DNA from: Streptomyces sp. NWU339
GTDB lineage: Bacteria; Actinomycetota; Actinomycetes; Streptomycetales; Streptomycetaceae
Assembly: GCF_003143855.1 (NCBI RefSeq)
Contig: NZ_QFRK01000005.1
Location: forward strand, 110,897-174,896
Reading direction: 5' to 3'
Length of the DNA: 64,000 nt
The position numbers and the translations under genes are program-made. The first letter of the stretch is position 1. Each line of letters opens with the position of its first letter. The notes under the pieces are model-generated. The model ran no database searches. It had not been told where the DNA came from and worked only from the letters and a program-made list of their open reading frames with translations. Of this stretch, positions 53,442 through 62,863 are shown one piece after another.

Positions 53442-54962
53442 ATGGCGGACAGTACAGAGCTCCAGGTGCGTACCTCGATCCACGCGGGAGGCGAGTGGCG
53501 AGCAGCCCTCTCGGGAGCCACCCGCGAGATCCTCGACCCCGCGGACGCGCTGCCGTTCGCCGTGGTCGCGGAGGGCGACGAGAAGGACGCCGACCTGGCG
53601 GTGGCCGCCGCCCGGCGGGCGTTCGACGAGGGCCCGTGGCCGCACACCCCCGTCGCCGAGCGGGCCGCGCTGCTGCGCCGCGTCGCCGGTCTCCTCGTCC
53701 GGGACAGGGAGGCGCTCGGCCTGCTGGAGAGCCGGGACGCGGGCAAGACCGTCGAGGAGGGGCGCGTCGACATCGACTGTGTCGCCGATGCCTTCCGCTA
53801 CTTCGCCGACCTGGTCGCCGGGGAGGCCCCCGGCCGGGTCGTCGACGCGGGCTCCCCTGACGTCCACAGCGTCGTCGTGCATGAGCCCGTCGGTGTCTGC
53901 GCGATGATCACGCCCTGGAACTATCCGCTGCTCCAGGCCAGTTGGAAGATCGCCCCCGCCCTCGCGGCCGGCAACACCTTCGTCGTCAAGCCCAGCGAGA
54001 TCACCCCGCTGACCACCGTGGCGCTCATCGACCTGCTGATCGAGGCGGGGCTGCCCACCGGGGTCGCCAACATCGTCACCGGGCCCGGTCACACCGTCGG
54101 CGCCCGGCTGGCCGAGCACCCCGACGTCGACCTGGTCTCCTTCACCGGCGGACTGGTCAGCGGCACCAAGGTCGCCCAGGCCGCCGCGCCGAGCGTGAAG
54201 AAGGTAGCCCTCGAACTCGGCGGCAAGAACCCCAACGTGGTCTTCGCCGACGCCTGCGCCACCAGGGACGGCTTCGACACCGCCGTCGACCAGGCCCTCA
54301 ACGCGGCCTTCATCCACAGCGGCCAGGTCTGCTCGGCGGGCGCCCGGCTCATCGTCGAGGAGTCGGTCCGCGACCGCTTCGTCGACGAACTCGCCCGCCG
54401 CGCCGAGAAGATCAGGCTCGGCCGGGGCACCGCGGACGGCGTCGAGTGCGGACCGCTGGTCTCCGAACAGCAGCGCGACAAGATCGAGGCGTATGTCGCC
54501 TCCGCGCTGAAGGAGGGGGCGGTGCTGCGCTCCGGCGGCAAGCGGCCGGAGCCGTCCGCCGACCGGCCCGAGGCCGGCTACTTCTACGAGCCGACCGTCC
54601 TCGACCACTGCCACCGCGAGATGCGGGTCGTGCGCGAGGAGGTGTTCGGACCGGTCCTCACCGTCGAGACCTTCCGCACCGAGGACGAGGCCGTCGCCCT
54701 CGCCAACGACACCGAGTACGGGCTGGCCGGCGCCGTCTGGACCGCCGACGCGGGCCGCGCCCGGCGGGTGGCCGGGCGGCTGCGCCACGGCACCGTGTGG
54801 ATCAACGACTTCCACCCCTACCTCCCGCAGGCGGAGTGGGGCGGCTTCGGCAAGAGCGGAGTGGGCCGCGAACTCGGCCCGGCCGGCCTCGCCGAGTACC
54901 GCGAGACCAAGCACGTCTACCAGAACCTCGCGCCGAAGCCGGTGCGTTGGTTCGCGGGCTGA
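53442..54962 (+). CDS. betB: Betaine aldehyde dehydrogenase
   Basis: 506 residues from ATG 53442, with GGAAGGCAG upstream. An aldehyde dehydrogenase with intact sites: TPWNYPLLQ, PSEITPLT, general base Glu258 in LELGGKN and nucleophile Cys297 in GQVCSAGARL. It sits first in a choline/betaine operon, just before choline dehydrogenase and a glycine-betaine-type ABC transporter. Role is oxidation of betaine aldehyde to glycine betaine, an osmoprotectant and methyl donor. Substrate is inferred from operon and motif similarity. Confidence 0.9.
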   Translation: MADSTELQVRTSIHAGGEWRAALSGATREILDPADALPFAVVAEGDEKDADLAVAAARRAFDEGPWPHTPVAERAALLRRVAGLLVRDREALGLLESRDAGKTVEEGRVDIDCVADAFRYFADLVAGEAPGRVVDAGSPDVHSVVVHEPVGVCAMITPWNYPLLQASWKIAPALAAGNTFVVKPSEITPLTTVALIDLLIEAGLPTGVANIVTGPGHTVGARLAEHPDVDLVSFTGGLVSGTKVAQAAAPSVKKVALELGGKNPNVVFADACATRDGFDTAVDQALNAAFIHSGQVCSAGARLIVEESVRDRFVDELARRAEKIRLGRGTADGVECGPLVSEQQRDKIEAYVASALKEGAVLRSGGKRPEPSADRPEAGYFYEPTVLDHCHREMRVVREEVFGPVLTVETFRTEDEAVALANDTEYGLAGAVWTADAGRARRVAGRLRHGTVWINDFHPYLPQAEWGGFGKSGVGRELGPAGLAEYRETKHVYQNLAPKPVRWFAG

Positions 54963-54993
54963 GCCGCCACCGCAGAGCGGCACCCGGAGTGAA

Positions 54994-55027
54994 CGCGGTG
55001 CGTGCGGCCCGGGCCGCACGCACCGCG
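54994..55027 (+). terminator. 34-bp perfect palindrome between betB and betA
   Basis: CGCGGTGCGTGCGGCCC is followed directly by its complement, giving a 17-bp half-stem hairpin with a loop of about 4 nt. It lacks a U-tract and could be a partial terminator or an RNA-stability element setting betB above betA. Confidence 0.7.
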
Positions 55028-55145
55028 TGATGCCGTACCGCTTCGAACGACACCCCCGGCCAGGGCTCCGCCCGAGGCCCGCCGACATCGCTCGGCACCC
55101 TTTGTCCCCCTGTCCCGTCTTCGAGTCCCCGTAGGAGCAACCTCC

Positions 55146-56681
55146 ATGCCGGATCACACCCACGAACGCACGTACGACTACGTTGTCATCGGCGGCGGTA
55201 CCGCAGGGTCCGTCATCGCCTCCCGGCTGACCGAGAACCCGGACGTCACCGTCGCGGTCATCGAGGGCGGCCCCAGCGACGTCGGCCGCGACGACGTGCT
55301 GACCCTGCGCCGCTGGATGGGCCTGCTCGGTGGCGAGCTGGACTACGACTACCCCACCACCGAGCAGCCACGCGGTAATTCGCACATCCGGCACAGCCGG
55401 GCCCGGGTCCTCGGCGGATGCTCCTCGCACAACACCCTGATCGCCTTCAAGCCGCTCCCGTCCGACTGGGACGAGTGGGAGCAGGCCGGTGCCAAGGGCT
55501 GGGGCGCGGTGCAGATGGAGGCGTACTACGCCCGGCTCAAGAACAACATCGTCCCGGTCGACGAGAAGGACCGGAACGCCATCGCCCGTGACTTCGTCGA
55601 CGCCGCCCAGGGCGCGCTGGGCGTGCCGCGGGTCGAGGGCTTCAACAAGAAGCCGTTCGACGACGGCGTCGGCTTCTTCGACCTCGCTTACCACCCGGAG
55701 AACAACAAGCGCTCCTCGGCGTCGGTCGCGTATCTGCACCCGGTGATGGACGAACGCCCCAACCTGACGATCATGCTGGAGACCTGGGCGTACCGGCTGG
55801 AGCTGAACGGCACGCGCGCCGAGGGGGTCCACGTCCGCACCAAGGACGGCGAGGAGATCCTCGTACGGGCCCGCAACGAAGTCCTGCTGTGCGCCGGCGC
55901 GGTCGACTCGCCCCGGCTGCTGCTGCACTCCGGCATCGGTCCGAAGGCCGACCTGGAGGCGCTCGGCATACCCGTGGCGCACGACCTCCCCGGGGTCGGC
56001 GAGAACCTGCTCGACCACCCCGAGTCGGTGATCGTCTGGGAGACCGACGGCCCCATCCCGGACAACTCCGCGATGGACTCCGACGCGGGCCTGTTCGTGC
56101 GCCGCGACCCCGAACACGCGGGTCCCGACCTGATGTTCCACTTCTACCAGATCCCGTTCACGGACAATCCGGAGCGACTGGGCTACCAGCGGCCGGAGTT
56201 CGGCGTCTCCATGACCCCGAACATCCCCAAGCCGAAGAGCCGCGGCAGGCTCTACCTGACCAGCGCCGACCCCGAGGTCAAGCCCGCGCTGGACTTCCGC
56301 TACTTCACCGACGAGGACGACTACGACGGCCGTACCCTCGTCGACGGCATCCGCATCGCCCGCGAGATCGCGAAGACCGAGCCGCTGGCCCGCTGGCTCA
56401 AGCGCGAGGTGGCCCCCGGCCCGGACATCACGGGTGACGAGGAGCTCAGCGAGTACGCCCGCAAGGTCGCCCACACCGTCTACCACCCGGCGGGCACCTG
56501 CAAGATGGGGGCGGCGGACGACGAAACAGCCGTCGTCGACCCCGAGTTGAGGATTCGCGGCCTGCAGGGCATCCGGATCGCCGACGCCTCCGTCTTCCCG
56601 ACCATGACCGCCGTGAACCCGATGATCGGCGTGCTGATGGTCGGCGAGCGGGCCGTCGACCTGATCGGGAGCGATGCGTGA
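55146..56681 (+). CDS. betA: Choline dehydrogenase (GMC family)
   Basis: 511 residues from ATG 55146, with AGGAG 9-13 bases upstream. The FAD-binding motif is [19 protein letters not shown] at the N-terminus, with VLGGCSSHN, then [13 protein letters not shown] and VGENLLDH. The catalytic region is [13 protein letters not shown] and the C-terminus [14 protein letters not shown]. It is close to GMC choline and alcohol oxidases. In this operon it should oxidise choline to betaine aldehyde, with BetB completing the pathway. Its stop overlaps the next gene by one base (TGATG). Confidence 0.9.
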   Translation: MPDHTHERTYDYVVIGGGTAGSVIASRLTENPDVTVAVIEGGPSDVGRDDVLTLRRWMGLLGGELDYDYPTTEQPRGNSHIRHSRARVLGGCSSHNTLIAFKPLPSDWDEWEQAGAKGWGAVQMEAYYARLKNNIVPVDEKDRNAIARDFVDAAQGALGVPRVEGFNKKPFDDGVGFFDLAYHPENNKRSSASVAYLHPVMDERPNLTIMLETWAYRLELNGTRAEGVHVRTKDGEEILVRARNEVLLCAGAVDSPRLLLHSGIGPKADLEALGIPVAHDLPGVGENLLDHPESVIVWETDGPIPDNSAMDSDAGLFVRRDPEHAGPDLMFHFYQIPFTDNPERLGYQRPEFGVSMTPNIPKPKSRGRLYLTSADPEVKPALDFRYFTDEDDYDGRTLVDGIRIAREIAKTEPLARWLKREVAPGPDITGDEELSEYARKVAHTVYHPAGTCKMGAADDETAVVDPELRIRGLQGIRIADASVFPTMTAVNPMIGVLMVGERAVDLIGSDA

Positions 56682-57787
56682 TGAGTACCACCACCGCTGC
56701 CGCAGCGCCCGCCGATCCAGGGGCCGGCTCACCCGTCTTCTCCGTCGACGGACTGTGGAAGGTCTTCGGCCCGAAGGCCGATCGTGTGCCCGGCGACCCC
56801 GAACTCGCCGCGCTCGACCCGGCCGAACTGCGCGCCCGCACCGGGTGCACGGCCGCCGTCCGGGACGTCGGCTTCGACGTCCGTAAGGGCGAGGTCTTCG
56901 TCGTCATGGGCCTGTCCGGCTCCGGCAAGTCCACACTGGTGCGCTGTCTGACCCGGCTGATCGAGCCGACCGCGGGCACCATCGCCATCGACGGCGAGGA
57001 CGTCCGCGCCATGGACAAGGCACGGCTGCGCGAACTGCGCCGGCACCGCGCCGCCATGGTCTTCCAGCACTTCGGGCTGCTGCCGCACCGCACCGTCCTC
57101 GACAACGTGGCCTACGGCCTGGAGATCCAGGGCATGGGTAAGGCACAGCGGCGCGAGAAGGCCGCCGAGGTCGTCGCCAAGGTCGGCCTGGCGGGCATGG
57201 AGCAGCGCAGACCCTCCCAGCTCTCCGGCGGCCAGCGCCAGCGCGTCGGGCTCGCCCGCGCCCTCGTCGTCGACCCCGAGGTGCTGCTGTTCGACGAGCC
57301 GTTCAGCGCGCTCGACCCCCTCATCCGGCGCGACATGCAGGAGGAGGTGGTCCGGCTGCACCGCGAGGAGGGCCGCACGATGGTCTTCATCACCCACGAC
57401 CTCGGCGAGGCCCTGAAGCTGGGCGACCGCATCGCCCTCATGCGCGACGGACAGGTGGTCCAGCTGGGCACCCCCGAGGAGATCGTGGGCTCGCCCGCCG
57501 ACGACTACGTCCGTGACTTCGTCCGGGACGTCCCGCGCGAACAGGTCCTCACCGTCCGTACGGCCATGCGCCCCGCCTCCTCGGCGGAAGCGGCCGGCGG
57601 CGGCCCCGCCGTCCGTCCGGACGCCACGGTGTCGGAGGCCATCGAGGCCGTCGCCCGCGGGGGCGGTCCGGCCCGGGTCCTCGACGAGGGCCGTTGCCTG
57701 GGCATCGTCGACTCCGACGCGCTGCTGTCGGTGATCGCGGGAACGGAGCAGCCCGCCGGGACGGAGCTGCCCGAGGAGGCCGTCTGA
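56681..57787 (+). CDS. Glycine betaine/proline ABC transporter ATPase
   Basis: 368 residues from ATG 56681, overlapping the betA stop (TGATG); a GTG 3 bases earlier is also possible. Motifs are [18 protein letters not shown] (Walker A), [14 protein letters not shown] (Q loop), [15 protein letters not shown] (signature), [13 protein letters not shown] (Walker B) and [14 protein letters not shown] (H loop). The N-terminal extension ([21 protein letters not shown]) and C-terminal segment resembling a single CBS domain are typical of ProV/OpuAA proteins. It energises import of betaine or choline with the next two genes. Confidence 0.95.
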   Translation: MSTTTAAAAPADPGAGSPVFSVDGLWKVFGPKADRVPGDPELAALDPAELRARTGCTAAVRDVGFDVRKGEVFVVMGLSGSGKSTLVRCLTRLIEPTAGTIAIDGEDVRAMDKARLRELRRHRAAMVFQHFGLLPHRTVLDNVAYGLEIQGMGKAQRREKAAEVVAKVGLAGMEQRRPSQLSGGQRQRVGLARALVVDPEVLLFDEPFSALDPLIRRDMQEEVVRLHREEGRTMVFITHDLGEALKLGDRIALMRDGQVVQLGTPEEIVGSPADDYVRDFVRDVPREQVLTVRTAMRPASSAEAAGGGPAVRPDATVSEAIEAVARGGGPARVLDEGRCLGIVDSDALLSVIAGTEQPAGTELPEEAV

Positions 57788-59730
57788 TGGTGACCGTCAC
57801 CGCAGTCGCCCCCCGGACCGGCCGGTCCGGTCTGCTCGGACACCTCGCCGTGCGCAAGCTCCTGCTGCTCACCGTGGCAGCCGCGGCCCTCGTCCCGTTC
57901 GCCGTCGCGCGCTGGGCCGGCGGCAGCTGGCCCGAGGCGCTGACCGTGGACGTCTCCGGACCGCTGGCCGGGGCCAGTGACTGGATCATCGACAACCGGG
58001 ACTCCCACCCCCTCTTCCTGTACTTCTTCGGCCACGTCAGCAACGTCGTCGTCGTCACCGTACGGGCCGTCTACCTCGCCCTCCTCGCCGTCGGATGGGC
58101 GGGGGTGACCGCCCTCGCCGGACTCGTCGCCTGGCGCGTCGCGGGCATCCGCCTCGCACTCGGCACCGCCGTCGCGTTCCTCGCCTGCGGACTGCTCGGC
58201 ATGTGGGTGCCCACCATGCAGACGCTCGCCCTGATGGTGGTCGCGGTCACCGCGTCCGTCGTCGTCGGCGCGCTGCTCGGGCTCGCCGCCGGGCTCTCCG
58301 ACCGGATGGACCGCGTCCTGCGCCCGGTCCTGGACACCATGCAGGTGCTCCCCGCCTTCGCCTACCTCCTGCCGGTCGTGCTGATCTTCGGCATCGGCGT
58401 CCCGGCCGCCGTCCTCGCCACGGTCGTCTACGCCGCGCCGCCCATGGCCCGGCTGACCGCGCTCGGTCTGCGGGGCGCCGACAAGGAGGTGCTGGAGGCG
58501 GTCGAGTCGCTCGGCACCACCTCCCGCCAGCGTCTGCTGACCGCCCGCATCCCGCTGGCCCGCAAGGAACTCCTCCTGGGGCTCAACCAGACGATCATGA
58601 TGGCGCTGTCCATGGCCGTCATCGCCTCGGTGATCGGCGCGGGCGGTCTCGGCGACCGCGTCTACCAGGCGCTGGCCTCCGTCGACGTGGGCGCGGCCCT
58701 CGCCGCCGGCATCCCGATCGTGCTGCTCGCCGTCGTCCTCGACCGAGTGACCGGGGCGGCCGGGGCGAACCTCGGCCAGGCGCCCAGGCCCCGCACGCAC
58801 TGGCTGTACGTCGTGGCCGGCGCCGCGGTCGTGGCCGTCGCCGGACGGCTGACGGCACGCCTGGAGTGGCCCGACGGATGGGTCGTGTCCATCGTCGAGC
58901 CGGTCAACCGGGCCGTCGGCTGGATGACCGACCACCTGTACTCGGGCGTCCCCGTCGTCGGCGGCACCGCCGACTGGGCCGCACGCTTCACCACCTGGGT
59001 CCTCGACCCGATCCGCGACGGACTGCAGTGGCTGCCCTGGTGGTCGGTGCTGCTCGTCGTCGCCACCCTGGCCTGGCTGATCGGCACCTGGCGCACCGCG
59101 CTCACCGCCGTCCTCGCCATGGCCGCCATCGGGGTGCTCGGCGTGTGGAACCCGTCCCTCGACACGCTCTCCCAGGTCCTCGCGGCCGTCGCCGTCACCC
59201 TGGTCGTCGGCTTCGCGACGGGCATCGCCGCGGCACGCAGCGACCGCGTCGACCGTCTGCTGCGGCCCGTGCTGGACGTGTTCCAGACGATGCCGCAGTT
59301 CGTGTACCTGATCCCGGTCGTCGCCCTGTTCGGCGTCGGCCGCGCCCCCGCCGCCGCCGCGGCCGTCGTCTACGCGCTGCCGGCCGTCGTCCGCATCACC
59401 GCGCAAGGGCTGCGCCAGGTCGACCCGGCGGCTTTGGAGTCGGCCCGCTCGCTCGGCGCGACCAGCGCCCAGCAGCTGCGCCAGGTCCAGCTCCCGCTGG
59501 CCCGCCCGGCGCTGCTCCTCGCCGTCAACCAGGGCGTGGTCCTGGTGCTCGCCGTCGTCATCATCGGCGGCATGGTCGGCGGTGGCGCACTCGGCTACGA
59601 CGTCGTCTTCGGCCTCGCCCAGGGTGACCTGGCGACCGGCCTGGTCGCCGGTGCCGCGATCGTCTGCCTGGGCCTGATGCTCGACCGGGTGACCCAGCCC
59701 ACCGAACGCCGCGCGAAGAAGGGAGCCTGA
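57787..59730 (+). CDS. Glycine betaine ABC permease, two fused domains
   Basis: 647 residues from ATG 57787, overlapping the previous stop by one base. Two permease units of about 270 residues lie in tandem, each with an EAA-type loop: EAVESLGTTSRQRLLTARIPLARKELL and ESARSLGATSAQQLRQVQLPLARPALL. Each is followed by NQ-x-V/I and GGMVGGG/GAGGLGD. Usual ProW/OpuAB permeases have one unit and act as homodimers, so this is a fused dimer. It forms the membrane channel for the ATPase and receptor genes on either side. Confidence 0.93.
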   Translation: MVTVTAVAPRTGRSGLLGHLAVRKLLLLTVAAAALVPFAVARWAGGSWPEALTVDVSGPLAGASDWIIDNRDSHPLFLYFFGHVSNVVVVTVRAVYLALLAVGWAGVTALAGLVAWRVAGIRLALGTAVAFLACGLLGMWVPTMQTLALMVVAVTASVVVGALLGLAAGLSDRMDRVLRPVLDTMQVLPAFAYLLPVVLIFGIGVPAAVLATVVYAAPPMARLTALGLRGADKEVLEAVESLGTTSRQRLLTARIPLARKELLLGLNQTIMMALSMAVIASVIGAGGLGDRVYQALASVDVGAALAAGIPIVLLAVVLDRVTGAAGANLGQAPRPRTHWLYVVAGAAVVAVAGRLTARLEWPDGWVVSIVEPVNRAVGWMTDHLYSGVPVVGGTADWAARFTTWVLDPIRDGLQWLPWWSVLLVVATLAWLIGTWRTALTAVLAMAAIGVLGVWNPSLDTLSQVLAAVAVTLVVGFATGIAAARSDRVDRLLRPVLDVFQTMPQFVYLIPVVALFGVGRAPAAAAAVVYALPAVVRITAQGLRQVDPAALESARSLGATSAQQLRQVQLPLARPALLLAVNQGVVLVLAVVIIGGMVGGGALGYDVVFGLAQGDLATGLVAGAAIVCLGLMLDRVTQPTERRAKKGA

Positions 59731-59731
59731 C

Positions 59732-60688
59732 GTGCGACGCCGTACGACCTCCGCGGTGGCCGGAGCCTTCGCGCTCGCGCTGCTCACCGGCTGCGGTGCC
59801 GCCGACATGACCAAGCAGGCCTCGCCGTACGCCAACGCCAAGGGCGCCCGGACGGTGAACCTGGCGGTGCAGTCCTGGGTGGGTTCCCTGGCCAACGTGG
59901 CTGTCGCCCAGCACCTGCTGGAGAACGAGCTCGGCTACCGCGTCGACATCGTCCAGGTCGACGAGGTGCCTGCCTGGGACGCGCTCAGCCAGGGCCGGGT
60001 CGACGCGATCCTGGAGGACTGGGGCCACCCCGAGCAGGAACAGCTGTACGTCGAGGACAAGAAGACGATCGCGCGCGGTGGCGACCTCGGGGTCACCGGG
60101 CACATCGGCTGGTTCATCCCGACGTACTTCGCCGAGCAGCATCCCGACCTGAAGAGCTGGAAGGACCTCAACAAGTACGCCGACCGGTTCCGCACCGCGG
60201 AGAGCGGCGGCAAGGGCCAGCTGATGGACGGCTCACCGGCCTACCTCACCCACGACAAGGCGCTGGTGAAGAACCTGGAGCTGGACTTCAAGGTGGTGTT
60301 CGCCGGCTCCGAGGCCGCGCTGCTCATCCAGATCAAGCAGTTCGCCAAGGAGAAGAAGCCCTTCCTCACCTACTGGAACACACCCCACTGGCTGTTCGAG
60401 AAGGTGCCGATGACCGAGGTGATGCTGCCCCCGTACGAGGAGGGCTGCGACGCCGACCCGGCGAAGGTCGCCTGCGCCTACCCGACCGCCCCGCTGCAGA
60501 AGTACCTCAACGCGGACTTCGCGAGGGACGGCGGCGAGGCGGCGGACTTCCTGAAGAAGTTCGAATGGTCGACGGAGGACCAGAACGAGGTCTCCCTGAT
60601 GATCGCCGACCAGAAGCTGACACCTCAGGAGGCGGCGGAGAAGTGGGTGGACGGCCACGAGTCCACCTGGAAGAAGTGGCTGTCCTGA
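59732..60688 (+). CDS. Glycine betaine/choline-binding lipoprotein
   Basis: 318 residues from GTG 59732, one base after the permease stop. A lipoprotein signal (LLTGC, Cys21) anchors it outside the membrane. The receptor fold has NLAVQSWVGSLANVAVAQHLLENELGY, ILEDWGHPEQEQL, HIGWFIPTYFAE, GSPAYLTHDKAL, and TYWNTPHWLFEK. These are aromatic-rich loops expected to bind quaternary ammonium ligands. It delivers substrate to the permease. A strong terminator ends the operon. Confidence 0.93.
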   Translation: MRRRTTSAVAGAFALALLTGCGAADMTKQASPYANAKGARTVNLAVQSWVGSLANVAVAQHLLENELGYRVDIVQVDEVPAWDALSQGRVDAILEDWGHPEQEQLYVEDKKTIARGGDLGVTGHIGWFIPTYFAEQHPDLKSWKDLNKYADRFRTAESGGKGQLMDGSPAYLTHDKALVKNLELDFKVVFAGSEAALLIQIKQFAKEKKPFLTYWNTPHWLFEKVPMTEVMLPPYEEGCDADPAKVACAYPTAPLQKYLNADFARDGGEAADFLKKFEWSTEDQNEVSLMIADQKLTPQEAAEKWVDGHESTWKKWLS

Positions 60689-60712
60689 CGCCCGGTCCGG
60701 TCCGGGCGCGAC

Positions 60713-60756
60713 GCGTGGCCCCGAACCCACCGGGCACGGTGGGCTCGGGGCCACGC
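60713..60756 (+). terminator. Terminator of the betaine operon
   Basis: A 19-bp stem with one mismatch (arms GCGTGGCCCCGAACCCACC and GGTGGGCTCGGGGCCACGC, loop GGGCAC) lies 25 bp past the receptor gene stop. Confidence 0.85.
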
Positions 60757-60894
60757 CCTGGACGCGTTGTGCAGGGCCCTTCCCTGAGTCTTCCGGTGTC
60801 GCACCAAGCACGTACAGGGGGTCAAAAGCCGTGAAACAACGGGGGAGTGAGGCCGGCCTCGGGGGTCTCGCGGACACATCGGGCGGGCGGCGCC

Positions 60895-60900
60895 TAGGCT
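60895..60900 (+). promoter_or_regulatory. -10 element of the lipoprotein/ATP-grasp pair
   Basis: TAGGCT lies 67 bases before the lipoprotein start; no strong -35. Confidence 0.4.
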
Positions 60901-60967
60901 GTCCGCCGCGAGCCGGGGAGCAGGGACCCGGCGGCTGGTACACGCGGTACGAGGGGGAGTCGGGGAC

Positions 60968-61306
60968 ATGGCGGAGACAAGGCGACGGCTGCGGTCCGGC
61001 ACGGTGATGCTCGGTGGCGTGGGTCTCCTCGCGGCCGCCCTGTCCGCGTGCAGTTCGGATCCGGACCGCCGCTGCGTGGACCGGAACAGCTACGACTACC
61101 CCAACGGCTACAAGATCGTCGCCGACAAGAACTGCACGACCTCCGGTTCCGTGGGCAAGGGCACGTCCACCGGGGCGAAGCGGGTCGACGCCGACTGGTA
61201 CTACGACGCGGACGTCAGCAGCGGCCGGGCCCACGACGGCACCTTCAGCCGGAGTGAGGCCGTCGACCGGGGCGGCTTCGGCTCCTCCGGCAGCGGCGGC
61301 GGCTGA
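60968..61306 (+). CDS. Small lipoprotein paired with an ATP-grasp enzyme
   Basis: 112 residues from ATG 60968. A lipoprotein signal ends in LSAC with Cys28. The mature part has RRCVDRNSYDYPNGYKIVADKNCTT with two Cys, then ADWYYDADVSSGRAHDGTFSR and a Gly/Ser tail. The Cys pair may form a disulfide. The next gene, 35 bp away, encodes a glutathionylspermidine-synthase-like protein. E. coli has a similar pair, ygiB (lipoprotein) and ygiC, so they may work together on the same substrate; this analogy is inference. Confidence 0.85.
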   Translation: MAETRRRLRSGTVMLGGVGLLAAALSACSSDPDRRCVDRNSYDYPNGYKIVADKNCTTSGSVGKGTSTGAKRVDADWYYDADVSSGRAHDGTFSRSEAVDRGGFGSSGSGGG

Positions 61307-61341
61307 ACACCCCGGCGAGCGAAGGAACGAAGGACCCGCCC

Positions 61342-62565
61342 GTGGAACGCCGCACCATCGAGCCCCGCCCCGGCTGGCAGCAGACCGTCGAGGAACAAGG
61401 GCTCATCTACCCCCTCACCCTTCCCCAGGCCCTCGAGTCCGCCCGGGCGTCGGGGATGCCCGTCCCCGACGACGCCTGGGTGCCCTACTGGGACGAGAGC
61501 GCCTACTACGTCTTCGGCCTGGACGAGGTCGAGGCGCTGGAGGAGGTCGTCGAGGAACTGCACCGCATGTGCCTCGCGGCCGCCGACCACATCGTCACCG
61601 CCGACCGCTTCGCCGACCTCGGCATCACCGACCCGCGGGTCGTCGAAGCGGTCACCGAGGCCTGGCACCGGCGCGCCGAACTCCCCTCCGTCTACGGCCG
61701 CTTCGACCTCCGCTACGACGGAACCGGACCCGCGAAGCTCCTCGAGTACAACGCCGACACCCCCACCTCCCTCGTGGAGGCGGCCTCGCCGCAGTGGTTC
61801 TGGATGGAGGAGCGCTTCCCCGGCGCCGACCAGTGGAACTCGCTGCACGAACGCCTCGTCGACGCCTGGAGGAAACAGGCCGCCCTCCTCCCGCCGGGCA
61901 GCCCCCTGCACTTCGCCCACTCCTCGGCCGACGAGATCGGCGAGGACCTCATGACCGTCGCCTACCTCAAGGAGACCGCCGAACAGGCGGGCCTCGACAC
62001 CGAGTGGCTCTCCATGGAGGAGATCGGCTGGGACCGGCTCTCCGGCCGCTTCGTGGACAAGAGCCTCCGGTTCATCCGCAGCATCTTCAAGCTGTACCCC
62101 TGGGAGTGGCTCACCACCGACCGCTTCGCCGACCACGTCCTCGACACCCTCGACAACGGCGGCGGCACCGGCAGCACCCTGTGGATCGAGCCGGCCTGGA
62201 AGATGCTGCTGAGCAACAAGGCCCTGCTGGCGATCCTCTGGGAGCTCTACCCGGAGCACCCCAACCTCCTCCCGGCCCACCTCGACGGCCCGCGCGACCT
62301 GGCGTCGGGCGCCGGCTACGTGGCCAAGCCGCTGCTCGGCCGCGAGGGCGCCGGTGTGACGATCCACCACCCGGGCAGCGCCCCCGTCGTCCGCGACGAG
62401 CCCTGCTGCTACCAGCAACTCGCCCCGCTGCCGGACTTCGACGGCAACCACGTCGTCCTCGGCGCCTGGACCGTCGGGGACGAGTCCGCCGGCCTCGGCA
62501 TCCGCGAGTCCTCGGGCCTCATCACCGACGAGTACGCCCGCTTTCTGCCCCACGTGATCCTCTAG
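61342..62565 (+). CDS. Glutathionylspermidine-synthase-family ATP-grasp protein
   Basis: 407 residues from GTG 61342, with AAGGA in the leader. It opens with ERRTIEPRPGWQQTVEEQGL. The ATP-grasp domain shows GRFDLRYDGTGPAKLLEYNADTPTSLVEA (metal-binding Glu and Asn), WIEPAWKMLLSNKALLAILWELYPEHPNLLPAH, VAKPLLGREGAGVTI and CCYQQLAPLPDFDGNHVVLGAWTV. The amidase half of E. coli Gsp is absent, as in YgiC/YjfC. The likely reaction is ATP-dependent ligation of a peptide or amine, but Streptomyces use mycothiol rather than glutathione, so the true substrate is unknown. Confidence 0.88.
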   Translation: MERRTIEPRPGWQQTVEEQGLIYPLTLPQALESARASGMPVPDDAWVPYWDESAYYVFGLDEVEALEEVVEELHRMCLAAADHIVTADRFADLGITDPRVVEAVTEAWHRRAELPSVYGRFDLRYDGTGPAKLLEYNADTPTSLVEAASPQWFWMEERFPGADQWNSLHERLVDAWRKQAALLPPGSPLHFAHSSADEIGEDLMTVAYLKETAEQAGLDTEWLSMEEIGWDRLSGRFVDKSLRFIRSIFKLYPWEWLTTDRFADHVLDTLDNGGGTGSTLWIEPAWKMLLSNKALLAILWELYPEHPNLLPAHLDGPRDLASGAGYVAKPLLGREGAGVTIHHPGSAPVVRDEPCCYQQLAPLPDFDGNHVVLGAWTVGDESAGLGIRESSGLITDEYARFLPHVIL

Positions 62566-62581
62566 CGCACCGAAGGTGCGC
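62565..62581 (+). terminator. Hairpin at the ATP-grasp gene stop codon
   Basis: A 7-bp stem (GCGCACC/GGTGCGC, loop GAA) starts in the stop codon TAG. It is small and followed by GGAAAGG, so its strength is uncertain. Confidence 0.45.
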
Positions 62582-62718
62582 GGAAAGGTGCCGAGACGCG
62601 ACTCCGTCGCGGGAGCGCGGTCGGCCACAGCGAACCCGCGGACGGCAACCGGCAGCCGCCGGGCGGACGCTCCCGCTCGCATGGCGGACGCCTCGCCACG
62701 GCACTCCGTGCCGCCGGG

Positions 62719-62724
62719 TAGGCT
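62719..62724 (+). promoter_or_regulatory. -10 element of glyA
   Basis: TAGGCT is followed after 7 bases by the first base of the ZTP aptamer, so transcription should begin at or near 62731. Confidence 0.6.
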
Positions 62725-62730
62725 GACCGG

Positions 62731-62826
62731 CGGGCCGTGACTGGCGTGCTGGGATGGGACCGACCATCGGGAAGCGGCCCCCGGATCACCCCTGGGTGCC
62801 CGGTACGAGTGCCGTGCGCCTGGGCC
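62731..62826 (+). ncRNA. ZTP (pfl) riboswitch
   Basis: The leader begins GGGCCGTGACTGGCG (62732-62746) and ends CCGTGCGCCTGGGCC (62812-62825), with GGGATGGGACCGACCATCGG and GAAGCGGC between. These are the two conserved blocks of pfl RNAs, which bind ZTP/ZMP and form a pseudoknot with the GCGCCTGGGC arm. ZTP rises when 10-formyl-THF is low, so glyA should then be induced. The glyA ribosome site (GGAGGT) follows about 30 bases after the aptamer. Control may act on translation since I see no U-tract. Confidence 0.88.
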
Positions 62827-62863
62827 ATGCCGTGAACGCCGAACGCCACGTCCGGAGGTCCTC

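Noticed and set aside
53403..56732. Very long minus-strand frame of about 1109 codons opposite betB and betA
   Set aside because: It is the complement of two well-supported genes with intact motifs. Long antisense frames are common in high-GC DNA, and its protein has no recognisable fold.
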